In this document: piece by piece, positions 8,291 to 16,345 of the stretch
Position numbering within the stretch: position 1 is the first letter of the stretch
Layout: every line of letters starts with the position of its first letter
From: Pseudomonas inefficax
GTDB lineage: Bacteria > Pseudomonadota > Gammaproteobacteria > Pseudomonadales > Pseudomonadaceae
Direction: 5' to 3'
Assembly: GCF_900277125.1 (NCBI RefSeq)
Contig: NZ_OPYN01000200.1
Location: 62,001 to 126,000, forward strand
Length of the DNA: 64,000 bases
Notes under the pieces: generated by a model
Databases searched by the model: none
Seen by the model: only the letters and a program-made list of their open reading frames with translations
What the model was told of the DNA's origin: nothing
Made by a program: the position numbers and the translations under genes

Positions 8291-8516
8291 GACGGATTGG
8301 GTCGCGCTCTAGTCTCGGCTTGTCGTTGTCAACTCAACGACCGGCTTTGACAGGCCGACAACTTCTCCGTGCACGTACACCCGTTATGGCGGCAGTACGT
8401 GGGGCACCTCGTGTGCGCCGAGTCTCCGGAGTCCTCGGTCTGTCAACCCGCGTACCGCTGCCACCCTCTTGTTTGACAGCAAGTCCGTAGCAGCTCGACT
8501 GACTCTAGAGCTAACT
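8291..8516 (+). promoter_or_regulatory. hairpin-rich leader candidate upstream of the DUF6124 gene
   Basis: This 226-nt stretch has no ORF but contains several good stems: GTCGTTG/CAACGAC (8322-8341), GTGCACGTAC with GTACGT..GCAC (8369-8407), and CCGAG-T-CTCCGGAG-TC-CTCGG (8418-8438). An AGCTC/GAGCT stem (8492-8512) covers the only possible ribosome site of the next gene. This suggests a structured 5' UTR or an sRNA. I recognise no known riboswitch class. Confidence 0.5.
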
Positions 8517-8780
8517 ATGCGCAAGATGGTCCCCGATCCACCCCACTCCCTCGACTCCACCCAGGCTCTGCAAGACACACTGGTCCAGTCCTCCGAGTAC
8601 GTACTCTGCGCCCTGTTCGTGGCCCGCCAGTCCGTGCAACTCAAACCCACGGCCCCAAGCTCGGTCGTGATGCAGGCCGTGATCCATGAAATGGAGGCAG
8701 TTCAGGGCCTGGTCGAGTCGGCATTGATGCAATTGCAGATGCAGGCCCATTTACCTGCTGAGCCGTACACCCTGCATTAG
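8517..8780 (+). CDS. small DUF6124-like protein
   Basis: 87 residues starting MRKMVPDPPHSLDSTQALQD, the type of opening seen in the Pseudomonas-specific DUF6124 proteins. The ATG at 8517 is chosen over the longer frame (8469) because the family opening starts there. The remainder is predicted helical (VLCALFVARQSVQLKP, VIHEMEAVQGLVESALMQLQ). No signal peptide or membrane segment is visible. No clear Shine-Dalgarno precedes it, and the start lies next to a possible hairpin. It neighbours a DUF3077 gene, a similarly small Pseudomonas protein. Function unknown. Confidence 0.7.
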   Translation: MRKMVPDPPHSLDSTQALQDTLVQSSEYVLCALFVARQSVQLKPTAPSSVVMQAVIHEMEAVQGLVESALMQLQMQAHLPAEPYTLH

Positions 8781-8785
8781 CAGGC

Positions 8786-8884
8786 CAGGCCTCTTCGCGG
8801 GTAAACCCGCTCCCACAGGTACGGTGCCGCATCGAAGGCAGTAGTAATCCTGTGGGAGCGGGTTCACCCGCGAAGAGGCCGGCC
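8786..8884. repeat. REP pair between the DUF6124 and DUF3077 genes
   Basis: Inverted copies with the GCGGGTAAACCCGC and GCGGGTTCACCCGC palindromes. Unlike most REP pairs here it lies between two genes of the same orientation, so it may separate their transcripts. Confidence 0.88.
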
Positions 8885-8915
8885 CAGACAATCAAGATTC
8901 CAGGGAGATAAAACA

Positions 8916-9188
8916 ATGCCCACCGACGACACAAAACAACCCACCACAGTCGGCAAGACCTGCTTCTACCAAGGCGAAAACAACACCCACCCGCTGTTCC
9001 GCATCGAACCCGGCATCCCCTGCCAGGACGCCCGTGAACAGGCATCCGAACTGATGGGCTACGTCCGCGACCTGATCATCACCGGCCTGATGGACGGCGA
9101 CCAGAAACTGATCTGGGCATCGCACTACCTGAGCGCGATGGCAAAGGCGCTGCTGGATGATGCCGAATTGGGGATGATGAAAAAATAA
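8916..9188 (+). CDS. DUF3077 family protein
   Basis: 90 residues matching the DUF3077 pattern: TCFYQGENNTHPLFRIEPGI, then CQDAREQASELMGYVRDLI and WASHYLSAMAKALLDDAE. It looks cytoplasmic and helical; the Gly-Ile-Pro-Cys turn is the conserved centre of the family as I recall it. GGGAG lies 9 nt before the ATG. Several paralogues are common in P. putida genomes. Function unknown. Confidence 0.8.
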   Translation: MPTDDTKQPTTVGKTCFYQGENNTHPLFRIEPGIPCQDAREQASELMGYVRDLIITGLMDGDQKLIWASHYLSAMAKALLDDAELGMMKK

Positions 9189-9242
9189 GGCAACGAGATA
9201 GCCTCTGGAGACATAACCATCCAGGGGCATCATTAGACGCCA

Positions 9243-9289
9243 TGTAGTCCATTTCCCAAACCTAAGCCAAACCCTGCTCAGGCTATTGC
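9243..9289 (+). repeat. 46-bp box, copy 2 (upstream of the toxin-antitoxin pair)
   Basis: This is the second copy of the box at 8245-8290. It is followed by GTGCTCC (9291-9297) pairing with GGAGCAC (9321-9327), again a hairpin downstream of the box. Confidence 0.65.
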
Positions 9290-9352
9290 TGTGCTCCACT
9301 CGTCCCCTTAGCCTCATCGCGGAGCACGCGGTCGCTCACTCATCGACAAGGA

Positions 9353-9368
9353 GTAGCCAGTAGGCTAC
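9353..9368. promoter_or_regulatory. possible toxin-antitoxin operator
   Basis: GTAGCC and GGCTAC flank a 4-nt spacer, 9 nt before the toxin start. Type II antitoxins usually repress their own operon at such sites; binding here is inferred. Confidence 0.45.
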
Positions 9369-9377
9369 ATTGAAGGC

Positions 9378-9686
9378 ATGCCGAATCAGCTTGACACGAC
9401 GCCAGAATTTGACGATTGGCTGGATGACGTCAAAGACCCGATCGGCAGAGGTGCTATAACCTCAAGAATCGCCCGAGCAGAAAATGGCAGTTTCGGCGAT
9501 ATCGAATCGGTAGGCGACGGTGTCAGTGAAATGCGCGTGTTTGTCGGGCCCGGATATCGAATCTACTTCGTACGAACGGGCTCGACCCGCTACCTGATGC
9601 TGTATGGCAGCGATAAAACGGATCAACCCAGAGGCATCAAGCGAGCCAAGGAAATTCTTGATGCTGTACGAGGTAAACAACGATGA
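9378..9686 (+). CDS. RelE/HigB-type toxin (addiction module killer protein)
   Basis: 102 residues of the phage Gp49-like killer family: FDDWLDDVKDPIGRGAITSR, then GDIESVGDGVSEMRVFVGPGYRIYF and a C-terminal GSDKTDQPRGIKRAKEIL. Family knowledge: these are ribosome-associated mRNA interferases held inactive by an antitoxin. The gene overlaps the antitoxin by 4 nt (ATGA), the usual coupled layout with the toxin first. The closest SD-like GAAGG is only 1 nt from the ATG, so initiation may be weak. Activity has not been shown. Confidence 0.85.
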   Translation: MPNQLDTTPEFDDWLDDVKDPIGRGAITSRIARAENGSFGDIESVGDGVSEMRVFVGPGYRIYFVRTGSTRYLMLYGSDKTDQPRGIKRAKEILDAVRGKQR

Positions 9687-10030
9687 GCGACAAATTCACT
9701 TCCGAGGACATGCCAATCCTTGAGCTGGACTTGAGCAATACCAAACGGTTCGAGGCTTCCCGGTTTCTAGACAGCCCCGAAACCATCGCGGCTTTCCTGG
9801 CAGAAGCAATGAAGTCTAACGACGCTCAAATTCTGATGCATGCCTTGGGCGAAGTGGCAAAAGCCAAGGGAGTGAACCAGTTTGCGCAAGACGCGGGGGT
9901 TAATCGCGAATCCCTTTACAAGACTCTGAGGGGTGGCGATAAAACACGCTTCTCCACTATTCAGAAGCTGATGCTGGCCTTGGGGGTTGAGCTGACAGTG
10001 AGGCCACTCCAGAAGCTTCCAGCCTCTTAA
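9683..10030 (+). CDS. HigA-type antitoxin with HTH domain
   Basis: 115 residues. The C-terminal half is a Cro/HigA-like helix-turn-helix (VAKAKGVNQFAQDAGVNRES, then LYKTLRGGDKTRFSTIQKLM) and the N-terminal half would contact the toxin. It is the cognate antidote of the gene before it, which it overlaps by 4 nt, and is expected to repress the operon through the palindrome at 9353-9368. The gene has no strong terminator of its own; the hairpin at 10081 could serve. Confidence 0.87.
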   Translation: MSDKFTSEDMPILELDLSNTKRFEASRFLDSPETIAAFLAEAMKSNDAQILMHALGEVAKAKGVNQFAQDAGVNRESLYKTLRGGDKTRFSTIQKLMLALGVELTVRPLQKLPAS

Positions 10031-10080
10031 TAGATCGTCCACCAAACGGGTTGTCTGAACTACCCGTTGGCTCTAGAACG

Positions 10081-10115
10081 AAAAAGCCCCTGGAAACTTT
10101 CGTTTCCAGGGGCTT
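10081..10115 (-). terminator. tRNA-Ser terminator
   Basis: AAGCCCCTGGAAAC and GTTTCCAGGGGCTT form a 14-bp stem with a TTTC loop. On the minus strand it is followed by a T run, 10 nt after the tRNA CCA end. It may also stop antitoxin transcription. Confidence 0.9.
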
Positions 10116-10124
10116 CATCTTGTA

Positions 10125-10214
10125 TGGCGGAGAGATAGGGATTTGAACCCTAGGTACTGTTGCCAGTACAACGGATTTCGAATCCGTCCCGTTCGACCAC
10201 TCCGGCATCTCTCC
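10125..10214 (-). tRNA. tRNA-Ser (anticodon CGA)
   Basis: 90 nt, folding with acceptor stem GGAGAGA/TCTCTCC, discriminator G and an encoded CCA. The anticodon loop TTCGAAA gives CGA, and the long variable arm is that of a class II tRNA. It lies downstream of purC on the same strand but has its own promoter. Confidence 0.97.
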
Positions 10215-10224
10215 AATGCCGCGC

Positions 10225-10252
10225 ATCATACCAGCGTTCTTTTGAAACGCAA
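10225..10252 (-). promoter_or_regulatory. tRNA-Ser sigma-70 promoter
   Basis: On the minus strand TTGCGT (10247-10252) and TATGAT (10225-10230) are 16 nt apart, ending 10 nt before the mature tRNA 5' end. Confidence 0.75.
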
Positions 10253-10305
10253 ATCTTTTTTTCAAAAAAATCGCGTGGTATCAGGCGCTTGCGTGAACGC
10301 ACCGC

Positions 10306-11016
10306 TTACAGCGGCACGCCCAGGCGCTTGGCAACTTCTTCGTAGGCTTCGATCACGTCGCCCAGGCCCTGGCGGAAGCGGTCCTTGTCCATCTTCTTGC
10401 GGGTCTCTTTGTCCCACAGGCGGCAGCCGTCCGGGCTGAACTCGTCGCCCAGCACGATCTGGCCGTGGAATACGCCGAACTCCAGCTTGAAGTCGACCAG
10501 CAGCAGGCCGGCGTCATCGAACAGCTTGCTCAGCACTTCGTTGACCTTCAGCGACAGCTTTTTCATTTCGGCCAGCTGTTCGGCGGTGCCCCAGCCGAAC
10601 GCGACAACGTGGGACTCATTGATGAAGGGGTCGCCCTTCTCGTCGTTCTTCAGGAACAGCTCGAAGGTGGACGGCTCCAGCTTGATGCCCTCCTCCACGC
10701 CCAGGCGCTTGACCAGGCTGCCGGCGGCGTAGTTGCGCACCACGCACTCGACCGGGATCATGTCCAGCTTCTTCACCAGGCACTCGTTGTCGCCCAGCAG
10801 CTTGTCGAACTGGGTCGGCACGCCGGCTTCTTCCAGTTTCTGCATGATGAAGGCGTTGAACTTGTTGTTCACCATGCCTTTGCGGTCGAGTTGTTCGATG
10901 CGCTTGCCGTCGAACGCCGAAGTGTCGTTACGGAACAGCAGGATCAAGCGGTCGGCGTCGTCGGTCTTGTAAACCGATTTGGCCTTGCCGCGGTAGAGTT
11001 CGTCGCGTTTTTCCAT
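10306..11016 (-). CDS. purC: phosphoribosylaminoimidazole-succinocarboxamide (SAICAR) synthase
   Basis: 236 residues, the usual bacterial length. It joins CAIR and aspartate with ATP in purine synthesis. Seen: the N-terminal ELYRGKAKSVYKTDDAD, NDTSAFDGKR, PVECVVRNYAAGSL and the GLLLVDFKLEFG segment. It is the last protein gene of dapA-bamC-MBL-purC, 30 nt after the MBL stop, an arrangement common in Pseudomonas. No PurR box was recognised. Confidence 0.97.
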   Translation of the reverse strand: MEKRDELYRGKAKSVYKTDDADRLILLFRNDTSAFDGKRIEQLDRKGMVNNKFNAFIMQKLEEAGVPTQFDKLLGDNECLVKKLDMIPVECVVRNYAAGSLVKRLGVEEGIKLEPSTFELFLKNDEKGDPFINESHVVAFGWGTAEQLAEMKKLSLKVNEVLSKLFDDAGLLLVDFKLEFGVFHGQIVLGDEFSPDGCRLWDKETRKKMDKDRFRQGLGDVIEAYEEVAKRLGVPL

Positions 11017-11046
11017 GATTGGGCTCCGCTTGCTTGAGGTGTTGGG

Positions 11047-11805
11047 CTAGGCGATTTCGCGCCAGTCGAGCCCGTGTTCCTGATTCGCCACCTGGAGCCA
11101 GTCCGGGTCGCACCCGAGGGTGTCGACGAAGCACTGGCGGGCCAAGTGTGGCAGGTTGTTCTTGCTGCTGAGGTGGGCCAGCACCAGGTGTTGCAGGTTG
11201 CTCCAGCCCAACTCGTGCACCAGGCGCGCGGCCTGGTGATTGTTCAAATGCCCTTGCATGCCGCCCACCCGCTGTTTCAGGAAGGCCGGGTAGTGACCGC
11301 GTGCCAGCAGGTCACGGCAATGGTTGGCCTCGATCAGCAGTGCATCCAGGCCCTGGTAACGCTCCAGCAGCAGCGCGTCGTACGAGCCCAGGTCGGTCAG
11401 CATGCCAAAGCGCCGCTGGCCATCGCTGACCACGTACTGCAGCGGCTCGTAGGCGTCGTGCTCGACCCGCGCCGCCGTCACTTCCAGGCTGCCGATACGC
11501 AGGCTGTCGCCACAAGCGAGAAAACCGGCCACCTCCACCGGCTTGCGCATGCCGCGCAAGGTCCCCTGGCTGAGGTAGACCGGTACATTGTAGCGCCGTG
11601 ACAGCAAGCCGACCCCATGCACGTGGTCGGCATGTTCGTGGGTGACCAGTACCGCACTGAGCTGGGCAGCCGACACGCCGAGCAGCGCCAGGCGCCGCTC
11701 GGTCTCGCGCAGGGAAAAACCGCAATCGACCAGGATGAACGTGTCACCACGGGCGATCAGCGTGCCGTTTCCCTGGCTGCCGCTTCCGAGTACCGCGAAG
11801 CGCAC
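11047..11805 (-). CDS. MBL-fold metallohydrolase (YycJ/WalJ-like)
   Basis: 252 residues of the metallo-beta-lactamase fold. The metal motif HEHADH is in VLVTHEHADHVHGVGLL; other ligands are in the ARVEHDAYEPL, LTDLGS and VLAHLSSKNN regions. Relatives in Gram-positives affect cell-wall and DNA metabolism, but the substrate is unknown. It starts with GTG directly after the bamC TAA stop (TAAGTG), so translation is probably coupled. It is placed between bamC and purC. Confidence 0.85.
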   Translation of the reverse strand: MRFAVLGSGSQGNGTLIARGDTFILVDCGFSLRETERRLALLGVSAAQLSAVLVTHEHADHVHGVGLLSRRYNVPVYLSQGTLRGMRKPVEVAGFLACGDSLRIGSLEVTAARVEHDAYEPLQYVVSDGQRRFGMLTDLGSYDALLLERYQGLDALLIEANHCRDLLARGHYPAFLKQRVGGMQGHLNNHQAARLVHELGWSNLQHLVLAHLSSKNNLPHLARQCFVDTLGCDPDWLQVANQEHGLDWREIA

Positions 11806-12927
11806 TTAGCCCAGGTGGTCCTGAATGGCGCTCAGCACGCGGCGGGCGACATCGGCCGGGGCCACGGTGTTGATGTTCTTCTCGACGGTGACCTGCACGC
11901 TCTCGCCAACCTTGCTCAGGCGAACCTGATAACGCTCAGCACGGGCTTCACGCTCTTCCTTGGTCGGCTCGCTGCCGAACATGCGGCCAAAGAAACCAGG
12001 CTGGTTCTGCTTGTCTTCAGGCTTTTCGGACAGGTTGATGTAGTACAGGCCCAGGCTGCGGTTGATGTCCTCGACACGCCACTCGCCACCCTGCTCCAGG
12101 GCACGGCCCACGCTGGACCAGGCGCGGTCCAGGTCGGCGCCAAGGTACAGCACCGGGTTGCCGCTGCCGTCTTCGCTTAGGCTGACGCGGCTTGGCGCGT
12201 CGAAATCGCGCGCGGCCAGCAGCGACACCGAACCGCCCTTCTCGGCGCTGCGGTTCATGCTGGCAAGCATTTCGTCGACCAGCAGGGCATCGGCGCCGCT
12301 GTTGCTGGAGGTGGACGGGAAATCAGGCTCGGCAGTGCTGCCGGCCGGGCGCTCGACGCTGACCACATACACCTCGGAGGTGTTGCGCTGCACGCCAGGC
12401 TCCATGCGTACCCGCACGCGCACTTCGCTATCAGCGCTGCTGGCAGTGCTGGCCAGGCGCTGGCCGAGCGATGCCGACAGTTCGTCGAAACGCTGCCAGG
12501 TGGTGTTGAATTCGCCAGTCTGCGGGCGCTCTTCGGCGATGCGGAAGCCGTTGTCCTCGAAGAACTGGCGAGCCACCGGCCACACTTCGGCCGGCGAATG
12601 CTGGGCCAGCACCCAACGGCTGCTGCCGCTGCGCTGCAGGCTGTAGTCGGTAACCTGGGCGCCGCTACCGGTCAACGGTTGCGGGCGCGGCACCTCGTAC
12701 TCACCGGTGGCGCTGTCGTCGGCGACGTTGCGCGGAATCGGCAGCAGCGGGTCAAGGCGCTTGACGTTGCTGGCGTCCGGCGGCAGCTGCATCGGCGCAG
12801 TCGGGCGCGCCTGCAGGTAATCGCTGCCGCGGTCGCGGAAATAGCCATCCTCGCCCCACAGCCAGCCACACCCACTGGTGCTGGAGATGATCAGGGCAAG
12901 GGCAGAAAGACCAGCCAGTCGCTTCAT
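11806..12927 (-). CDS. bamC: outer membrane assembly lipoprotein BamC
   Basis: 373 residues. The lipoprotein signal MKRLAGLSALALIISSTSGC places the lipidated Cys at 20. The unstructured N-terminal segment that contacts BamD follows (YLQARPTAPMQLPPDASNVK, LDPLLPIP), then two helix-grip domains. BamC is the accessory lipoprotein of the BAM complex that inserts outer-membrane beta-barrels. It lies downstream of dapA, the order conserved in gamma-proteobacteria. Confidence 0.93.
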   Translation of the reverse strand: MKRLAGLSALALIISSTSGCGWLWGEDGYFRDRGSDYLQARPTAPMQLPPDASNVKRLDPLLPIPRNVADDSATGEYEVPRPQPLTGSGAQVTDYSLQRSGSSRWVLAQHSPAEVWPVARQFFEDNGFRIAEERPQTGEFNTTWQRFDELSASLGQRLASTASSADSEVRVRVRMEPGVQRNTSEVYVVSVERPAGSTAEPDFPSTSSNSGADALLVDEMLASMNRSAEKGGSVSLLAARDFDAPSRVSLSEDGSGNPVLYLGADLDRAWSSVGRALEQGGEWRVEDINRSLGLYYINLSEKPEDKQNQPGFFGRMFGSEPTKEEREARAERYQVRLSKVGESVQVTVEKNINTVAPADVARRVLSAIQDHLG

Positions 12928-12942
12928 GCGGTGTACTTCCTC

Positions 12943-13830
12943 TTAAACCAGTACGCCGGACTGGCGCAAGGCAGTACGGACTTTTTCGTGGCAGCCTTCG
13001 CTCAGCCAGGTCAGCGGCAGGCGAATGCCCTTTTGCATCAGGCCCATTTCGACGAGCGCCCATTTCACCGGGATCGGGTTGGCTTCGCAGAACAGGTCTT
13101 TGTGCAGCGGCATGAGTTTTTCGTTGATTGCGCGGGCCTTCTCGGCATTGCCCTCAAGGGCGGCCTCGCACAGGTCGGCCATTTCGCGCGGGGCGACGTT
13201 GGCGGTGACGGAGATGTTGCCCTTGCCACCCATCAGGATCAGCTCGACGGCAGTCGGGTCGTCGCCGGACAGGACGATGAAGTCGCTGTCGACGCCGTCG
13301 AGGATGGCCTTGGCGCGTACCAGGTCGCCGGTGGCTTCCTTGATACCGATGATGTTGTCGACCTTCGACAGGCGGATCACGGTATCGGCCTGCATGTCGC
13401 AGGAGGTGCGGCCAGGTACGTTATAGAGGATCTGCGGGATGTCGACGGCTTCGGCAATGTGCTTGAAGTGCTGGTACAGGCCTTCTTGCGTCGGCTTGTT
13501 GTAGTACGGCACCACCAGCAGGCAGGCGTCGGCGCCGGCATTCTTGGCGTTCTGGGTCAGGTGCACGGCTTCGGCAGTAGAGTTGGCACCGGTGCCGGCG
13601 ATGACCGGGATCGGCTTGTTGCTGCGCTTGACGCGCTCGACCACGTGCTTGATGACCAGGATGTGTTCTTCGACATCCAGCGTGGCCGACTCACCGGTGG
13701 TGCCGACAGCGACGATCGCATGGGTGCCGTTTTCCAGATGGAAGTCTACAAGTTTGTCGAGGCTGCCCCAGTCCACACGCCCTTGTGCATCCATGGGTGT
13801 GACCAATGCCACCATACTGCCCGCAATCAT
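12943..13830 (-). CDS. dapA: 4-hydroxy-tetrahydrodipicolinate synthase
   Basis: 295 residues. It condenses pyruvate with aspartate semialdehyde, the first committed step to lysine and diaminopimelate. Visible catalytic residues are Thr44/Thr45 (AVGTTGES), Tyr110 (PYYNKP), Tyr136 and Arg141 (ILYNVPGRT) and the Schiff-base Lys164 (IGIKEATGD). The ATG at 13830 is chosen because GGAG lies upstream and MIAGSMVALVTP is the family start; the longer ORF has no support. First gene of the dapA-bamC-MBL-purC operon, divergent from gcvR. Confidence 0.97.
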   Translation of the reverse strand: MIAGSMVALVTPMDAQGRVDWGSLDKLVDFHLENGTHAIVAVGTTGESATLDVEEHILVIKHVVERVKRSNKPIPVIAGTGANSTAEAVHLTQNAKNAGADACLLVVPYYNKPTQEGLYQHFKHIAEAVDIPQILYNVPGRTSCDMQADTVIRLSKVDNIIGIKEATGDLVRAKAILDGVDSDFIVLSGDDPTAVELILMGGKGNISVTANVAPREMADLCEAALEGNAEKARAINEKLMPLHKDLFCEANPIPVKWALVEMGLMQKGIRLPLTWLSEGCHEKVRTALRQSGVLV

Positions 13831-14089
13831 GTAACTGCTCCTGCCGGAAAAAGAGAGCGGTAATGGTACTGGGGGCATCGGCCTTGCACAAGCGAAGCAG
13901 GCAGGCGGAGCATTCCCCTCGGCGGCTTATTTCGCTACCCTTGATGCTTTGATCGGTGCAGCGCGGCCCGCCGGGCCGTCGACCTTGCTCCCCGCCAGCG
14001 TCCACGACCTCGCATGCGAGCCCCGGGCCCTGCCGACAGGAGGCTTTCGCCCGTCCTGTGCCGACCGCTCATCGCTTTAGGAATGCTGC

Positions 14090-14650
14090 ATGTCCACCCC
14101 CACCGTCCGCGAACAATTCCTTGTCATCAGCGCCCTGGGCCCCAACCCCATGGAGCTGGCCAACGTCCTCAGCCGCGCTGCCTTCGAAAACCGCTGCGCG
14201 GTGGTCACCTCGCGCCTGAGCCGCCACGGCGAGACCAGCGCCCTGGTACTGCAGGTAGGCGGCAGCTGGGACGCCCTGGCGCGCCTTGAATCCACCCTGC
14301 CGGGCCTGGGCAAGAAGCACGGCCTGACCCTGGACGTGGTGCGCAGTGCCGACCAGGAAGTGCGCCCGCAGGCCCTGCCTTATGTGGCCTACGTGAGCGC
14401 CGCCTACCGCCCGGACATCATCAACGAGCTGTGCCAGTTCTTCCTCGACCACCGCGTCGAGCTGGAAGCCATGACCTGCGATACCTACCTGGCACCGCAG
14501 ACCGGCAGCAGCATGCTCAATGCCCAGTTCACCGTGATTCTGCCGGCCGGCACCCAGATCAGCTGGCTGCGTGACCAGTTCCTGGACTTTGCCGATGCCC
14601 TGAACCTCGATGCGCTGATCGAGCCATGGCGTCCACAGAACCCAATGTAA
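14090..14650 (+). CDS. gcvR: glycine cleavage system regulator GcvR-like, two ACT domains
   Basis: 186 residues with tandem ACT domains: the first opens with QFLVISALGPNPMELANVLS, the second with PYVAYVSAAYRPDIINELCQ. In E. coli GcvR senses glycine and antagonises GcvA; in Pseudomonas the role is inferred. The gene is divergent from dapA and 11 nt upstream of bcp, so the pair is likely cotranscribed. No DNA-binding domain is present, as expected for GcvR. Confidence 0.85.
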   Translation: MSTPTVREQFLVISALGPNPMELANVLSRAAFENRCAVVTSRLSRHGETSALVLQVGGSWDALARLESTLPGLGKKHGLTLDVVRSADQEVRPQALPYVAYVSAAYRPDIINELCQFFLDHRVELEAMTCDTYLAPQTGSSMLNAQFTVILPAGTQISWLRDQFLDFADALNLDALIEPWRPQNPM

Positions 14651-14661
14651 GGAAACCGACC

Positions 14662-15135
14662 ATGGCTGTAGCACTCGACCAACCCGTTGCCGACTTCCAG
14701 GCCCAGGCCACCAGCGGGCAAACCGTCAGCCTGGCCGAGCTCAAGGGCCGGCAAGTGGTGGTGTACTTCTACCCGAAGGACAGCACCCCGGGCTGCACCA
14801 CCGAGGGCCAGGGCTTCCGCGACCAGCATGATGCCTTTGCCGCGGCCAACACCGTGGTGTTCGGCGTGTCGCGCGATGGCATCAAGTCGCACGAGAACTT
14901 CAAGGCCAAGCAAGGTTTCCCGTTCGAGCTGATCAGCGACAAGGACGAAGCCCTGTGCCAGCTGTTCGACGTGATCAAGCTGAAGAAGCTGTATGGCAAG
15001 GAATACATGGGCGTTGACCGCAGCACCTTCCTGATCGACAAGGACGGTGTGCTGCGCCAGGAATGGCGTGGGGTGAAGGTGCCGGGGCATGTGGATGCCG
15101 TATTGGCTGCTGCTCAGGCCCTGAACAAGGCTTGA
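14662..15135 (+). CDS. bcp: thioredoxin-dependent peroxiredoxin Bcp/PrxQ
   Basis: 157 residues. The peroxidatic cysteine is Cys45 in YPKDSTPGCTTEGQGFRD. The position of the E. coli resolving Cys50 is Gln50 here; Cys99 (EALCQLF) is the only other cysteine I see, so the resolving chemistry may differ. It reduces hydroperoxides in the cytoplasm. The start at 14662 is chosen for AAGGA 8 nt upstream and the family N-terminus. Confidence 0.93.
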   Translation: MAVALDQPVADFQAQATSGQTVSLAELKGRQVVVYFYPKDSTPGCTTEGQGFRDQHDAFAAANTVVFGVSRDGIKSHENFKAKQGFPFELISDKDEALCQLFDVIKLKKLYGKEYMGVDRSTFLIDKDGVLRQEWRGVKVPGHVDAVLAAAQALNKA

Positions 15136-15142
15136 TATTGAT

Positions 15143-15250
15143 TGGGGCTGCTTTGCAGCCCATTCGCAGCACAAGGCTGCTCCTACAAGGGTTTGAGCGA
15201 TCCCGGTAGGAGCAGCCTTGTGCTGCGAATGGGCCGCAAAGCGGCCCCAG
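15143..15250. repeat. REP pair, CATTCGCAGCACAAGGCTGC variant
   Basis: Two inverted copies in which the usual TTTCGCGACACAAGGCCGC core reads ATTCGCAGCACAAGGCTGC. It is located between convergent bcp and perM-like genes. Confidence 0.85.
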
Positions 15251-15255
15251 TTACA

Positions 15256-16326
15256 TCAAAGCATCGGCGAGACGCTAGGCTCCTGCCGCGGCCAGGCATC
15301 CAACACCGCCTTGATCAGCGTCGCCAGCGGGATCGCAAAGAAGATCCCCCAGAACCCCCACAACCCGCCAAACAGCAGCACCGCGCAGATGATCGCCACC
15401 GGGTGCAGGCTCACCGCCTCGGAGAACAGCAACGGCACCAGCACGTTGCCGTCCAGCGCCTGGATGATCGCGTACACCGTCATCAGGTAGATGAACTGGT
15501 CACCCCAGCCCCACTGGAACAACGCGATCAACGTCACCGGCACGGTCACTACCACCGCGCCCACGTAAGGCACCACCACCGACAGCCCTACCAGCAGCGC
15601 CAGCAGCGCGGCGTAGTTGAGCCCCAGGCTGATGAAGGCGATGTAGGTGGCAATGCCGCAGATCAGGATCTCGATGCCCTTGCCGCGGATGTAATTGGCG
15701 ATCTGCCGGTTCATCTCGCTGCCCACCCGGTTCAGCAGGGTGCGCTGGCGTGGCAGGTAACCGCTGACCCAACGGCCAATCAGTTCGCGGTCCTTGAGAA
15801 AGAAGAACACCAGGATTGGCACCAGCACCAGGTAGATCATGGCGTTGACCAGCAGCGGCAGGCTCGATAACGAGAAGGTCAGCGCCCACTGACCGAACTT
15901 GCCGATTTCCCCGCGCACCGACTCGATGGCATGCAGCACCTGCTCGTCCGACACCAGGTGCGGATAGCGCTCGGGCAACAGCAACAGCAGCGACTGCCAT
16001 TTGCCGAGCATGCCCGGCAGTTCATTGAACAGGGTGATCAACTGGTGCCACAGCAGCGGCACCAGTACCAGCATGAATACCGCCAGCGCGCCCATGAACA
16101 GGGCGAACACCAGCAGCACCGCCAACCGGGTCGGCACCCGTACACGCTCCAGGGCGTTGACCAGCCCCTGCATCAGAAACGCCAGCACCATACCCGCCAG
16201 CACCGGCGCAAGCATGCCACCCAGGGTGAGTACCGCAGTAAAAGCCAGGAACAACAGGACCGCCAGCACCACCGCTTCCTCATCGGAGAAGTAGCGCTGC
16301 ATCCAGTCGCGAAGCACTTTGAACAT
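15256..16326 (-). CDS. AI-2E/PerM family membrane protein
   Basis: 356 residues with about eight predicted helices and the family order: an N-terminal helix pair (AVVLAVLLFLAFTAVLTLGG), a long soluble loop, LVPILVFFFLKDRELIGRWV, and C-terminal helices with QALDGNVLVPLLFSEAVSLH. Members include permeases and ion/H+ antiporters; the substrate is unknown. It lies 19 nt downstream of a TusA-like gene on the same strand, probably one operon. Confidence 0.85.
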   Translation of the reverse strand: MFKVLRDWMQRYFSDEEAVVLAVLLFLAFTAVLTLGGMLAPVLAGMVLAFLMQGLVNALERVRVPTRLAVLLVFALFMGALAVFMLVLVPLLWHQLITLFNELPGMLGKWQSLLLLLPERYPHLVSDEQVLHAIESVRGEIGKFGQWALTFSLSSLPLLVNAMIYLVLVPILVFFFLKDRELIGRWVSGYLPRQRTLLNRVGSEMNRQIANYIRGKGIEILICGIATYIAFISLGLNYAALLALLVGLSVVVPYVGAVVVTVPVTLIALFQWGWGDQFIYLMTVYAIIQALDGNVLVPLLFSEAVSLHPVAIICAVLLFGGLWGFWGIFFAIPLATLIKAVLDAWPRQEPSVSPML

Positions 16327-16345
16327 TGACGATCCTTGGAAAGGC

